Virus record (IMG/VR): IMGVR_UViG_3300006735_000013
Location: 1-64,000 of that record
DNA length: 64,000 bases
Strand: one strand, 5' to 3'
Origin: a virus
The notes under the pieces are model-generated. The model was not told the origin of the DNA and ran no database searches. It worked only from the letters and a program-made list of their open reading frames with translations. Below, piece by piece: positions 7,718 through 16,719 of the stretch. The translations under genes and the position numbers were made by a program. Every line of letters starts with the position of its first letter. Position 1 is the first letter of the stretch.

Positions 7718-9577
7718 TTATTTTATCCAGAGTTTCTTTAGTGTATCAAAGATTTGGTTGTTTCTATTGTTAAATCTTGATTCGTAAAGCTCTTGCTCTT
7801 TTTCTGGAGTGTAAACCTTTGACTCATTTGCAGGATCATCAGGATCCGCCCACTTTGGCTTTCCATCCTTATCTCCATCAAGAGAGTCATCATTTGCAAA
7901 CTGCTTTTCGTCTACTTTTTGAGTGCACTTGCAGTCTTTTGCTCCAGTTTCCCCTCTCTTGCATGCTGGACAATCGCAGTCTGCACCTTTTGGGCATTTC
8001 TTGCCTTCTTCAATTTCTTCATTTTCTTTGATTTTGACTGATAAGTTATCAGGATGTGGCTTACCTGATCCAGGGCAACCTTGCTCAGGTGTTAACCCAC
8101 AGCAAGAGCTTTCCTTTTCGTCTAATACTTTTTTGTCATCTTTTTTGTGACTTCCGCATCCGGTTTCGTCGAGGGTCATGGCCGCTGCGGCCGCCCCAGC
8201 CGCCCCAGCCGCAGCCGAGGCCTCGGCGTACGCCTCTTCGGTGATACAACTCCCATTAAACATCTTGCCTTGTGTACCATTCTGCAGAGTGCATACCTTA
8301 CCATTCTTCGTCCGTTTGGCGTCAAATTTACTAACCTTGTCTGAAACCCTGTTTTGCTCGCTTATCTCTTTTCTTACCATTTCTTCTAGTGTTGGTAAGG
8401 GCCTATATAGGGCCTGCATTGCTGGATCGTCTTCAACAGCAGACAGAGCCTTTAGTGCACCAGATCTTCTTGCTTTGTCTACGATTGCGCGATCTTGCGC
8501 TGGAAGCTTTGGATCCAGCTTTTTCGCTTTCTTTGCAAACTTGGTGGTAAAACTCTTTCCCTTATAGACAAAAATAGGCATGCGATTTCTGGTGGCTTCT
8601 CGATAAGCAATTCCTCTAGATTTTGCTTTACTAAAATCTGGAGCTTTTCTTCCCCTATAGTCTTTGCCCATGCTCCACTTCTTGCCCATTGCAAAAGCTT
8701 CTTCGCGCTGACTCAAGGCCGCCCCAACATCCTTCATCATGGCGCGCCCTTGTCGTTGCTGATCAAGCTCGACATTCGTTTGATTTCTTTGTCTCATGAT
8801 CTCCGCATCCTCATCCGCACCGGTCCGCTGGCCAGCTGCTGTTCTGGGGGATCTTGCTAGATCTAAGCCTGTTTTCATGCCCCTGGCCTCTCCAGTCTCT
8901 CCGTCCGGGCCCTGTTTATCGACAAACTTCTGAATACTTGAACCCAGGGCGCGCTCATCGTCGGCCGGCGCGTTTTGGAACACTTGAGATAATATCTCTT
9001 CTTCATATCCATCTCCACCCAGCCCCAATTCCTGATTTCTTCGAGCAATCATACGAGCGCGCTCGCGCGATGTCATCTGCTCATTTACTCTTTTTCTTTT
9101 TTTCAAAAGTTTTCCAATGAGATTTTTCAACTCATTTTTTGATATTTTTATAGCCATTTTTTTACTCTCCTTTAAAAACTTGACTTCTTCTAATTGTTTT
9201 TTACATTTATCTTCCCAATCACGAAAGCACATATTACCCTGTTCATAAGCTTGTCTTTCCATATCTCTCATGTGGGAGTCTTCTTGCGCATATCCGGGCC
9301 CTAGAGAACCACACTTTTCCGGCGCTAAATCTCCTCTAAGATTCTGAGTATGATGCACTAATTCGTGAGCGATAGATCTAAGTATATCTTTCGGGTGTCT
9401 ATCTGAAACAAAAATGGTAACACTTTCTCTTTCCGGATCGTAATATGCTGTTTTGCCTAATATATTTTTTGAGTTCTCAGCATCCTGCTTTAGAAAAAGC
9501 CTTGGTGGATGAGAAAACCCCATACGCTTTTGCGCGAAACCCATAAGATTTTTTATTAGTGTCTGCAGATCTTGCAC
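7718..9577 (-). CDS. Zinc-peptidase domain fused to virion protein
   Basis: 619 residues. The N-terminal part carries HELVHH (71-76), the HExxH zinc-protease motif, in a phrase common in marine phages (IAHELVHHTQNLRGD). From residue 141 a new tag-like segment begins (MAIKISKNELKNLI), and ATG 9157 there has AAAGGAG nine bases upstream, so a second 479-residue product may start inside the frame. The remainder is basic, then Ala-rich (AAAGAAGAAAAA) and finally Cys-rich (CPKGADCDCPACKRG). May be a virion-borne protease and structural protein in one. Confidence 0.7.
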   Translation of the reverse strand: MQDLQTLIKNLMGFAQKRMGFSHPPRLFLKQDAENSKNILGKTAYYDPERESVTIFVSDRHPKDILRSIAHELVHHTQNLRGDLAPEKCGSLGPGYAQEDSHMRDMERQAYEQGNMCFRDWEDKCKKQLEEVKFLKESKKMAIKISKNELKNLIGKLLKKRKRVNEQMTSRERARMIARRNQELGLGGDGYEEEILSQVFQNAPADDERALGSSIQKFVDKQGPDGETGEARGMKTGLDLARSPRTAAGQRTGADEDAEIMRQRNQTNVELDQQRQGRAMMKDVGAALSQREEAFAMGKKWSMGKDYRGRKAPDFSKAKSRGIAYREATRNRMPIFVYKGKSFTTKFAKKAKKLDPKLPAQDRAIVDKARRSGALKALSAVEDDPAMQALYRPLPTLEEMVRKEISEQNRVSDKVSKFDAKRTKNGKVCTLQNGTQGKMFNGSCITEEAYAEASAAAGAAGAAAAAMTLDETGCGSHKKDDKKVLDEKESSCCGLTPEQGCPGSGKPHPDNLSVKIKENEEIEEGKKCPKGADCDCPACKRGETGAKDCKCTQKVDEKQFANDDSLDGDKDGKPKWADPDDPANESKVYTPEKEQELYESRFNNRNNQIFDTLKKLWIK

Positions 9578-9611
9578 TTATAACCCTCTAAAAAAGAAAA
9601 ATAACTATAAA

Positions 9612-9619
9612 TAAATAGT
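9612..9619 (-). promoter_or_regulatory. ACTATTTA box upstream of peptidase fusion
   Basis: ACTATTTA on the minus strand, 35 bases before the ATG at 9577, in the intergenic gap after the tail-protein gene. Same box and orientation as at 462 and 22584. Confidence 0.45.
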
Positions 9620-9620
9620 T

Positions 9621-10223
9621 TTATAGCTTTTGTTCGCCGATAAAAGTTTGATAATGCCCTGAGATGGGCTGCAACCGAATATTTGCAGGCCCACGCAAGC
9701 CCACTCTAAATGGTCCAACACCCGGGTCATGATAAAAACTAGTAGATGTTATAGTGTCCGCGCCACTGGTAAAACTAACAGGAACGTTTACGCTGGTTGT
9801 GCTATTCCAGTGGACTGAATTATCAACAGATAAACCCTTGTTTCCAACTGTACCAGCAGTATCTTGGGTAAGCAAAATCTTACCACTACTAGGTGTGGCT
9901 GCAGTAATCCCAAAGCCTGATTGTGCATTGATTGTATTTTTTAGAGCAACTGCAGTGCCGGCGCCACCACCACCAGCAGCAGTAATTCCTGTGACTGCTA
10001 TCCTACCAACACCACTGGTACCATCTGCATTATCATCAATCTCAAAAGTTTTTGAAGTCCCAGCTGCATTGACAATGGTGATATGCGAGCCTTCGTTTGG
10101 CTTGCTAGAAAAAGTAAAAGTAGCCGTCGCCTGAACAGCAGATACATATGTTACTTTTTCTCTTTGCGCAAGAGAGGCAGAGTGATTTGTTATAGAGTAA
10201 TCTTCCGTAATGCTAATTGACAT
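9621..10223 (-). CDS. Virion/tail protein
   Basis: 200 residues, rich in Thr, Ser, Gly and Ala, with beta-repeat phrases (ITIVNAAGTSKTFEIDD, TAVALKNTINAQ, ITLTQD-like) typical of phage tail and fibre proteins. No signal peptide or membrane segment. Its start overlaps the end of the lysozyme-like gene upstream by about ten bases. The call rests on composition and neighbourhood rather than a named domain. Confidence 0.6.
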   Translation of the reverse strand: MSISITEDYSITNHSASLAQREKVTYVSAVQATATFTFSSKPNEGSHITIVNAAGTSKTFEIDDNADGTSGVGRIAVTGITAAGGGGAGTAVALKNTINAQSGFGITAATPSSGKILLTQDTAGTVGNKGLSVDNSVHWNSTTSVNVPVSFTSGADTITSTSFYHDPGVGPFRVGLRGPANIRLQPISGHYQTFIGEQKL

Positions 10224-12705
10224 CTATGTTTTCCCCTATCGTTCCCGGGCTACCTTCAATTACTCTTATATATTTAGCAGCGGCCGCGTTTGCTTTTCTT
10301 ACTGCCCTCTTGAACCATGTAGAGACAAGCATGTCGCGCGCACCACCACCACCAGCAATTGCAGCATGTAGGTATATACCTTGTTCTAGAGTCGTTGGAT
10401 TGTATGCGTCAAATCCAAATTGCGACTCCATGTTTCTTCTTCTCCTGTCGCTTCTGAGAACATTGCGGATAAAACCCGCGCTCATCATGGCGCCCACAGT
10501 CGGCTCTCTATATAGTAGGCCCGGGTCTTCTAAAATTTTAGCTACTGGTAAGCCTGCACGATCGGAAGTACTTGCATAGTTTTGCGCAAAGGTATTTTGT
10601 ATCGGGCCGCGGCCTCTATACTTGTAGCCTGGAAGATTAGCATCAAAAAGAGCAGGATTTATTTGGCCGGCCGTACTTGAGTCTCCGTTAACGATTACTG
10701 GCATAGTGATCTGTTTGATCCCGTACTTTGGAACATTCTGGTAAGGAGAATAACCATAAGCTATGTTGAACATTGCAATGCCGGCTTTTTTGCCAGATTT
10801 ATCTGATGAAAGCTGCGCCCATTCACTTTCAAAGGGCTCTCTCCCAAGTTGTCCCCGGAAGATCCTTGCAATCCGATTACCTACAGTTTGTCGTTTTGCA
10901 GTGGCTTGGTTCTTGATTTCTCCGGTTTTTCTATTCTTTATATATCCATGTACCAAAAAGTCATAGCCATACCACGAACTTTCCTCTATTCCCTCGAAAC
11001 CAGACTCTTTGCCCATTACTGCAAGAGCGCCTGCCAAAGAATATTTATTAGTTATACCTAAATTATAGAGCTGGTTTATAAACTTTTCTGCTGTGTCTTT
11101 TTTTGTTCCTTCGAGATTGTGCTGAATTCCAAACTTTTCTAAACTCACCACCTCACCTGATAGGTCTCCGCCTAAATCTGAAAGGCTATATCTTTGGCCA
11201 GAGTATTCTAAACTGCCGCTTGCATCGCTAAAATCCATATTTCCAAAGCTCCTTAAGAATTCTTGTAAACCACGGGGCTTACCTAAAACATCTAACTCTT
11301 GATCGGCCTGTTCCCTGAATACGTCTATATCCATAGGGTTCCATCCGAAAGGATCTTCCATAAACAATTTTACCATATATATAGCGTATAGAAGACTGCT
11401 CACTTGGCCATCGTCAGGCACGAGGCCCACCTTGTCAACAACAGACTTTGCTGTCTCTTCTATGCTGCTCTCAGTCGATTGATCTGAATTCATTGAAAAG
11501 GACCCTAAAATCTCTAGCAAAGGAAATTGCGTTTCTACATTCTCTCTGCGTATCCCTGGCCGCCTTCCTGGCCTCTGGATCCGCGGCTTCTTCTTCGGCT
11601 TCTTCTTCGCGGCGTTTGCTACTGCCTTTGGGTTTTTGGCTGCAGCTCGTGCAGCTTTCCTACCAGCTAGTTTGTTTTTTACAGCCCAGCCTAGGGCGCC
11701 CGCGCCCGCCGCCAGTGCGGTAAATAAACCACTCAGCGCTGCCCCGCCAACTCTTTGAAGAAGATTGAGAAGAAGGTCTCCACCAGTATCTATATTAGTT
11801 TTGGCAATGTCATACGCCAAGTAGGGCGCGAGACCTCTTATAAAGTCCATTCCTCTTACAGACCCATCTTTCGATATGTGCGAGTGATTTTTGTCCCAGA
11901 GTTTTTGGATATCTTTGACACAGTCTTTTATTATTTCTTTTCCGTCGTCAGTCAATTTCAGGTTATTATTACAACTTGCGTCGCAGCCGGCCGCTTTGAG
12001 GTCTGATTGTGTGACCTTATAGTTACGAATCTTCTTTAGGCCTCCGTCCTTCTCTTTTTCAAACTTCTTGTATATATGCTTTGTTAGCTTTTCGTAACAC
12101 GTCAATACGGACTTTGCATAGTCTTTTTCAACTGCAGTTTCAGGCGTGCCAAAGACTTCATCCCACAGTCCACTCAAGGCATTGATGCAGCCTTGCCCGC
12201 CGGCGATGACACCGCTAAGGAAGCCGTACGCAGGATTTTCAGCTGCTGGCGCGTCAGAGGCCCCTTTATAGCATGCATACGCCGCTCCAAACGCAACGAC
12301 CCCTCCTGCAGCTTTTGTAATTCGACCAGCTGCTGCAGCACGATCAGCGAATGTCTTTTTTGGCTTGGGAGTTTTAGGTTTCTTGGGGTCTAGCCTTGTC
12401 TTTCTCTTGGTGACCTTAGCCGGCTTCGTCTTGCTCTTTCGCGTGAACGTTCTCTTGTTGCTTCCTGTTTTTCCAGTCGTAGACGTTCTCTTTTTGAATG
12501 TTCTCGGCTTTTTGCCTGGCCTGCGCGGAATGCGCAGCTGTTCAGAGAGCAAAGATTCTATGAAGTCTTCATACGCGTTGGTGTCGCCCTCATTCTGATC
12601 CTGCTGTTCGAGCATTCGAACTATATCGGGAAGTTTATCTTCATCTTCTTCTGGCTCTGCAAGAAAACCTTTCGGACGATTCCAGTATTTATTGTTATCA
12701 CTCAT
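10213..12705 (-). CDS. Large virion protein with GH19-type lysozyme domain
   Basis: 830 residues. The N-terminus is acidic, followed by a very basic Lys/Thr/Pro stretch (about 60-120) and two Ala/Gly-rich hydrophobic segments (near 130-145 and 325-345). The C-terminal domain (about 550-800) looks like a GH19 chitinase/lysozyme: Glu567 in VMGKESGFE and the phrase YKYRGRGPIQNTFAQNYA near 694, close to the family's GRGPIQLT signature. It probably cuts peptidoglycan during entry or lysis. The basic region could bind DNA or membranes. Fusion to a long N-terminal part points to a virion-associated rather than free endolysin. Confidence 0.7.
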   Translation of the reverse strand: MSDNNKYWNRPKGFLAEPEEDEDKLPDIVRMLEQQDQNEGDTNAYEDFIESLLSEQLRIPRRPGKKPRTFKKRTSTTGKTGSNKRTFTRKSKTKPAKVTKRKTRLDPKKPKTPKPKKTFADRAAAAGRITKAAGGVVAFGAAYACYKGASDAPAAENPAYGFLSGVIAGGQGCINALSGLWDEVFGTPETAVEKDYAKSVLTCYEKLTKHIYKKFEKEKDGGLKKIRNYKVTQSDLKAAGCDASCNNNLKLTDDGKEIIKDCVKDIQKLWDKNHSHISKDGSVRGMDFIRGLAPYLAYDIAKTNIDTGGDLLLNLLQRVGGAALSGLFTALAAGAGALGWAVKNKLAGRKAARAAAKNPKAVANAAKKKPKKKPRIQRPGRRPGIRRENVETQFPLLEILGSFSMNSDQSTESSIEETAKSVVDKVGLVPDDGQVSSLLYAIYMVKLFMEDPFGWNPMDIDVFREQADQELDVLGKPRGLQEFLRSFGNMDFSDASGSLEYSGQRYSLSDLGGDLSGEVVSLEKFGIQHNLEGTKKDTAEKFINQLYNLGITNKYSLAGALAVMGKESGFEGIEESSWYGYDFLVHGYIKNRKTGEIKNQATAKRQTVGNRIARIFRGQLGREPFESEWAQLSSDKSGKKAGIAMFNIAYGYSPYQNVPKYGIKQITMPVIVNGDSSTAGQINPALFDANLPGYKYRGRGPIQNTFAQNYASTSDRAGLPVAKILEDPGLLYREPTVGAMMSAGFIRNVLRSDRRRRNMESQFGFDAYNPTTLEQGIYLHAAIAGGGGARDMLVSTWFKRAVRKANAAAAKYIRVIEGSPGTIGENIDVN

Positions 12706-12718
12706 AATAGTAATTAGG

Positions 12719-13726
12719 CTAGATGTATTCTTTGTCTCCAGAAAAATACGTTTCTAGATCTTCGTTTACATCCATTTGTAATTTGGTTTGAATCCAGAAT
12801 TCCATATCATTTCTGGTTTCAAATTCTAGCATGTGCGGACCATGATAGGCCTTCCACACACCAACTTCATCAAGTATATCCATTTTATTGATTACTAGCT
12901 TATCTATGCCATTTATTCTTGCAGCCATCCTTAACATATCAAAATCCATCCAATTTATTTGCCTGGATCTGCCAGTTGTGGCGCCATATTCTTTGCCTAA
13001 ATCTCTTATTGTTTCAAAGACATCATCCGGACCTTCAAAGTCCTTTGCGCCAACATAAGTTTCGTAAATTTTTGCAACGCCCCACACATCTCTTATAGAT
13101 TTAGGTGGAACTCCGTTCAATATTGCAGATCCCACAGTGCAATGAGAAGAAGTAACGTACGGATAATCGCCCCAATCGATATCTAGGCCAAATCCTTGCG
13201 CTCCTTCAAAAAGGATCTCTAATTCATCGAATTCTTCATTTTCATGAAGCTCATGGTACAGGCTAACTATATATTTACTCAATCTAGGGTCTTCTAGGGC
13301 CCTAACGCCCCTTCTACCGTACTTATCGCGGTAGGCCGGCCCATTACCCCTCTTTGTGGTGCCAATGTCCTCATCCTTTGAATCTTCGGCTTTGTGAAAA
13401 TCTGTTATTATATGTGCATTGGATGCAACCCTCACCAAGCTGCCGGCTGGCACACCGGATTTCTCAAGTTCTTCTATTTCTTTTAGGAAAGTGTCGACAT
13501 GTATGACACATCCAGGTCCAATAATCGATTTTATGCCAAAAAAAACACCACAAGGGATGTGGTGGGTTACAAACTTTACACCGTCATGATAGATGGTGTG
13601 ACCAGCGTTGCATCCGCCGTTATATCTTATGACATGTGTATAATCGTTTTGCCTACATAAGGCGTGGGCGATTTTACCCTTACCGCAATCTCCATATTGA
13701 AGATCAACCACAACATCCGCTATCAT
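12719..13726 (-). CDS. purA: Adenylosuccinate synthetase (PurA family)
   Basis: 335 residues, the short archaeal/phage form (bacterial PurA is about 430). It joins IMP and aspartate using GTP. The P-loop-like start YGDCGKGK (11-18) keeps the catalytic Asp13, as in E. coli numbering; NAGHT gives His43; YPYVTSSHCT and GATTGRSRQINW are nucleotide and IMP loops. Phage PurZ enzymes that make 2-aminoadenine have Ser or Gly at position 13, so this copy looks canonical or PurZ0-like. With the IMPDH/GMPR-family gene at 59.2 kb it could shift purines between G and A pools. Confidence 0.85.
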   Translation of the reverse strand: MIADVVVDLQYGDCGKGKIAHALCRQNDYTHVIRYNGGCNAGHTIYHDGVKFVTHHIPCGVFFGIKSIIGPGCVIHVDTFLKEIEELEKSGVPAGSLVRVASNAHIITDFHKAEDSKDEDIGTTKRGNGPAYRDKYGRRGVRALEDPRLSKYIVSLYHELHENEEFDELEILFEGAQGFGLDIDWGDYPYVTSSHCTVGSAILNGVPPKSIRDVWGVAKIYETYVGAKDFEGPDDVFETIRDLGKEYGATTGRSRQINWMDFDMLRMAARINGIDKLVINKMDILDEVGVWKAYHGPHMLEFETRNDMEFWIQTKLQMDVNEDLETYFSGDKEYI

Positions 13727-13740
13727 ATCGCATCCTTTTG

Positions 13741-13923
13741 TTATTTGTCTTTTGTTTTGTAAGAATTTAAGATTCTTTTTCCTAATTTTGGGTTTCTTAT
13801 GTTAGAAATAAGTAAACTTTCTATTTTTGACTGCTTTTCTTCTATTCTGTTTTGCCTGGATAACAAAAATCCACAAAGCAGTAAGTTTATAAAAATAAAT
13901 ATTAGATCAATGTATTCATGCAT
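13741..13923 (-). CDS. Small single-pass membrane protein
   Basis: 60 residues: a hydrophobic segment at about 5-22 (IDLIFIFINLLLCGFLL) followed by a charged, helical tail. It begins within the last codons of the NTase gene upstream (8-base overlap). No family recognised; could be a spanin- or holin-accessory-type protein, but nothing specific shows this. Confidence 0.55.
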   Translation of the reverse strand: MHEYIDLIFIFINLLLCGFLLSRQNRIEEKQSKIESLLISNIRNPKLGKRILNSYKTKDK

Positions 13924-14794
13924 CCTGTTTTTCCGTGTCTCCCCATGGAGCGTCTGCCTCTAGGTCCAATAGAGACTCTATTCCTCCGCCGTCGCCATAT
14001 TCTAGATAATCTGAGTCCATGTTGCTATCTTTTTCTATAAAGTAATCTTTTATGTAGGCTTCATTTAGAGACATCTTTTTGTCATATGATGATATCTTTA
14101 AATTTGATAACTTTTCAAGGTATTTTGAATTTCTCAGCATCTTGAAGGCCAAGTTTTCTGGAGAGTATATACCTTCCTCTTCTAGTCCTGCTTTTCTCAT
14201 TCGCGAGACCTTCTTTTTTACTTTATTAGATAAATTGTAGGCTTCTTCATATTTGCCTTCTTCAAAAAGCTGCTCTGCGTGATCAATTGTTTTTGCGATC
14301 ATCTCGGCTTTCTTTTCTGTTGTATAGAGATCATAGAAAGATTCCATTTGATTGGGCTCCTTAACCCAGGTCTTCTTAGTAAGTGACCACACGCCGTCAG
14401 ACTCGTGAGTTTCGTTTGTATCCTGGAAGTATATCTCTACTTCATGCCCTCTTATAAAGATATCATGCGTCTTATTCCAGTTTATTCTACTCTGATCCAG
14501 TGCGCGCTTCACTAATTCAAAATCATTGCTTATCTTCGAGAAGTCAATTAGGATGTGGAGATCAATATCAGAGTCTTTATGCCAGCTCAAGCTAGCAATT
14601 GAACCTGTAATAGTGATATCATCATAAGGAACTCCCAAATCCATTGAATCATACACATCTTTAGCTATTTTTAGTAATGTTTCTTCTACTTCAGGCAGTA
14701 AGACCTTCTCATCCCAGAAGTCCCTATGAAGGTAAGGCTTCATTTTTATAAAATTACTATCAAAATTATAGCCTTTATCTACTTTTACTTTCAT
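13916..14794 (-). CDS. Nucleotidyltransferase-fold protein
   Basis: 292 residues. The N-terminal half has the Pol-beta-type nucleotidyltransferase motif GS(64-65)...DSDIDLH (74-80), with the DxD metal pair at 76 and 78, and a third acidic site likely in EVEIYFQD. The C-terminal half is helical and charged. Such phage proteins transfer nucleotides to RNA, protein or small molecules; the substrate here is unknown. It overlaps the Nudix gene upstream by 20 bases, so both are made together. Confidence 0.7.
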   Translation of the reverse strand: MKVKVDKGYNFDSNFIKMKPYLHRDFWDEKVLLPEVEETLLKIAKDVYDSMDLGVPYDDITITGSIASLSWHKDSDIDLHILIDFSKISNDFELVKRALDQSRINWNKTHDIFIRGHEVEIYFQDTNETHESDGVWSLTKKTWVKEPNQMESFYDLYTTEKKAEMIAKTIDHAEQLFEEGKYEEAYNLSNKVKKKVSRMRKAGLEEEGIYSPENLAFKMLRNSKYLEKLSNLKISSYDKKMSLNEAYIKDYFIEKDSNMDSDYLEYGDGGGIESLLDLEADAPWGDTEKQDA

Positions 14795-15185
14795 TTTTAC
14801 TCACCTTATTTAGGATTTTTATTGCTATATTCTCGAATTTTTTGCTTTTATTTAGCTTATTTTTGCCTATAAAAGCAAATTCTGTGTGTTCTTTACTTAG
14901 AGTTATCTTTTGTTTCTTGTATTTTGCATAAAAAAAGTACTTATTTTCCTGTTTTTTGTAAAATTTTGCTTTTTTTATTGTTATCCCGGTCTCTTCCTCT
15001 ATTTCTCGGGCTAAACCTGCTAGCATTGACTCTCCAACATGCACATGCCCCCCCGGGAGGTCATATTCGCCTGGGTATTTGTTGTGATTTTCTGATCTTT
15101 TTAGCATTAGTACTCTTTTTTTGTCATCATACAACACTATCTTTGCCACAAACTTAGAATCTTTGCTTATTTTTACTTTTATCAT
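14775..15185 (-). CDS. Nudix hydrolase
   Basis: 136 residues. A complete Nudix box is visible at about 46-68: GHVHVGE, then REIEEETGI, fitting Gx5Ex7REUxEExGU. Expected to hydrolyse a nucleoside diphosphate linked to another moiety (oxidised dNTPs, ADP-ribose, NAD-like or cap structures). It is co-transcribed with the nucleotidyltransferase-fold gene, a pairing that could act on the same nucleotide derivative. Substrate unknown. Confidence 0.85.
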   Translation of the reverse strand: MIKVKISKDSKFVAKIVLYDDKKRVLMLKRSENHNKYPGEYDLPGGHVHVGESMLAGLAREIEEETGITIKKAKFYKKQENKYFFYAKYKKQKITLSKEHTEFAFIGKNKLNKSKKFENIAIKILNKVSKNESKSR

Positions 15186-15189
15186 ACTG

Positions 15190-15197
15190 TAAATAGT
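15190..15197 (-). promoter_or_regulatory. ACTATTTA box before Nudix gene
   Basis: ACTATTTA on the minus strand ends only five bases before ATG 15185. If it acts as a promoter the transcript would have almost no leader; it could also be chance. Confidence 0.3.
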
Positions 15198-15202
15198 GTT
15201 TT

Positions 15203-15529
15203 TTATCTTAAGTTTTCGATATTATCAGTTAGCAGCTTGCCCTCTTGGTATATCTGGATATAGGGGTGTTCTTCATGGGCAGATACAACATCGGATATGT
15301 AAAAACAGTCTCGTACATCTTCAACAACTATTGTCAACACCTTATTATTATAAAATGCAGCGGTATTTAGTACAAATCCAGCCTTTTCTAACAATTTTAT
15401 ATGGTTTCTGGCATCCCAAACGGCCACAACGTTCTCTGCAGGGTGTAAAGTCTCAATCCACAAGTCTAAAAGATCCTGATAGGACACACTGTACATACTT
15501 GGCTTCAAAACTCGTCTAGTAGCAGTCAT
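15203..15529 (-). CDS. Hypothetical protein
   Basis: 108 residues, mixed alpha/beta composition, with no motif I recognise. The start overlaps the stop of the YkuK-like gene upstream (4 bases), so it is translationally coupled to it. No signal peptide or membrane segment. Confidence 0.55.
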   Translation of the reverse strand: MTATRRVLKPSMYSVSYQDLLDLWIETLHPAENVVAVWDARNHIKLLEKAGFVLNTAAFYNNKVLTIVVEDVRDCFYISDVVSAHEEHPYIQIYQEGKLLTDNIENLR

Positions 15530-16014
15530 TTGGAGTGCCTATCTGCAACAGACTGGCTTGCCCATGCATCTGGCTTTAGGACACACCCAAAACCATAGCC
15601 TTGTACGTAGCCTTTGAGCATTTCTGACAGTTTTGAGGTGCCATTCTTGGCCGAAAGAGGAGAAACGTCTAAGTGAAGTTCTATCGAGTTTGAAGAAACA
15701 TTGTAGTTTTTTGTAATATACTCTGCAAGCTCTATAGAACGCCTAACTTCTTCAGTAATTCTTACTGGCATCGCTGAAAACGCATTATAAGCTTCATTTT
15801 CTTTATAAAAAAAGTATTTTCCACCTTTTCTATCGGAAAGTAGGCACACGGTTGTCACAAAACATACTTTCTTTTTTGTCATATGAGAATCAGACCCGAT
15901 AAATATTTTTTTGTCTTTATTTTTTAGATGATCTGAAATTTTTCTTAGGACTTCTTGTAAAGTTAGTGAATTTCCGGAACCCGTTGACCACTTCTTATTG
16001 TCAAGGGTGGACAT
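15526..16014 (-). CDS. YkuK-like (DUF458) RNase H-fold protein
   Basis: 162 residues. The phrase FIGSDSHMTKKKVCFVTTVCL near 38-58 gives the first acidic site of an RNase H fold; LHLDVSPLSAKNGTSK and KPDAWASQSVADRHSK near the C-terminus match the DUF458/YkuK family. A ribonuclease or junction-type nuclease role is predicted for the family but not proven. It lies directly before a small tagged protein and the hypothetical gene downstream. Confidence 0.75.
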   Translation of the reverse strand: MSTLDNKKWSTGSGNSLTLQEVLRKISDHLKNKDKKIFIGSDSHMTKKKVCFVTTVCLLSDRKGGKYFFYKENEAYNAFSAMPVRITEEVRRSIELAEYITKNYNVSSNSIELHLDVSPLSAKNGTSKLSEMLKGYVQGYGFGCVLKPDAWASQSVADRHSK

Positions 16015-16015
16015 T

Positions 16016-16327
16016 TTACACCAGATTATCTTGATTTTGTAGATCTTGCATTTTTTTTAGGATTTCTGACCCTAAAGACTGGTTTTGTCCTGCTGCGTCT
16101 AGAATGTCTTCAAACAACTCAAGATCTTTCACTAAAATTTTTGCCAACTCTATTGCTTGTTGGCGGCTTTGGTCCCGAACTAGGTGTAAACAAAAGCTTT
16201 TCCATTCTTCTTCATAGTCGGCTTTAGGCTCCTCATCGTCACCGGGCATGTGAGAGTAGGGGTATTTTCCGTAAACCTTGTCTATAAACGCTTCTTTTAC
16301 TAAATTTTTGATTTCTTTTCTATTCAA
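16016..16327 (-). CDS. Small acidic protein with KEIKNLVKE leader
   Basis: 103 residues. It begins MNRKEIKNLVKEAF followed by DKVYGKYPYSHMPGDDEEP, a start seen repeatedly in marine phage small proteins. The amphipathic leader ending in V-K-E matches the other candidate capsid-targeting segments here. The rest is helical and acidic. Function unknown. Confidence 0.55.
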   Translation of the reverse strand: MNRKEIKNLVKEAFIDKVYGKYPYSHMPGDDEEPKADYEEEWKSFCLHLVRDQSRQQAIELAKILVKDLELFEDILDAAGQNQSLGSEILKKMQDLQNQDNLV

Positions 16328-16388
16328 CGTCTAAAATCTCCTTATAATAAAAGATTACAACAAAATAATTAGTTTTTTTACTAAAATA

Positions 16389-16715
16389 TTACCTCAATGT
16401 CGGATCGTTTGCTGTATTTTTTAATTTTGGTAGCAAATTTTTCTTCAATTTCAACAATCTTTCAAATCTTACTTTTTGTTTTGCGTCAGTATATAACATT
16501 TGTGGTTTCTTGTACTGGCCATTTATTAAAAGATCATCAAAATTGTAAAATTTTATTTTTGCAGAGTCGAGTTTAGTTGATTTTTCTTGAATTTTAAGAT
16601 ATTTTTGTAAGACAGTTTTGTCAAAATGTGGATAGTCTTGAAACTTTTTCGTTTTTATGCTGCTCCCGCACCCAACGAATACAAAAAGTGCTAGAAAGCA
16701 CAATATATTTTTCAT
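16389..16715 (-). CDS. Lipoprotein
   Basis: 108 residues. A signal peptide with Lys3 and hydrophobic core is followed by a lipobox FVGC (Cys16), so it should be lipidated and attached to a membrane. The mature part is Lys-rich, with no domain recognised. Phage lipoproteins of this sort can block superinfection or serve as outer-membrane spanins; neither is shown. Confidence 0.7.
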   Translation of the reverse strand: MKNILCFLALFVFVGCGSSIKTKKFQDYPHFDKTVLQKYLKIQEKSTKLDSAKIKFYNFDDLLINGQYKKPQMLYTDAKQKVRFERLLKLKKNLLPKLKNTANDPTLR

Positions 16716-16719
16716 TTTA

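Noticed and set aside
8147-8567. Plus-strand Ala/Pro-rich frames
   Set aside because: Antisense of the Ala-rich linker of the peptidase fusion gene.
12719-13726. Calling the gene purZ
   Set aside because: Asp13 is kept, whereas PurZ has Ser or Gly there; no datZ or mazZ-like gene is seen in the window.
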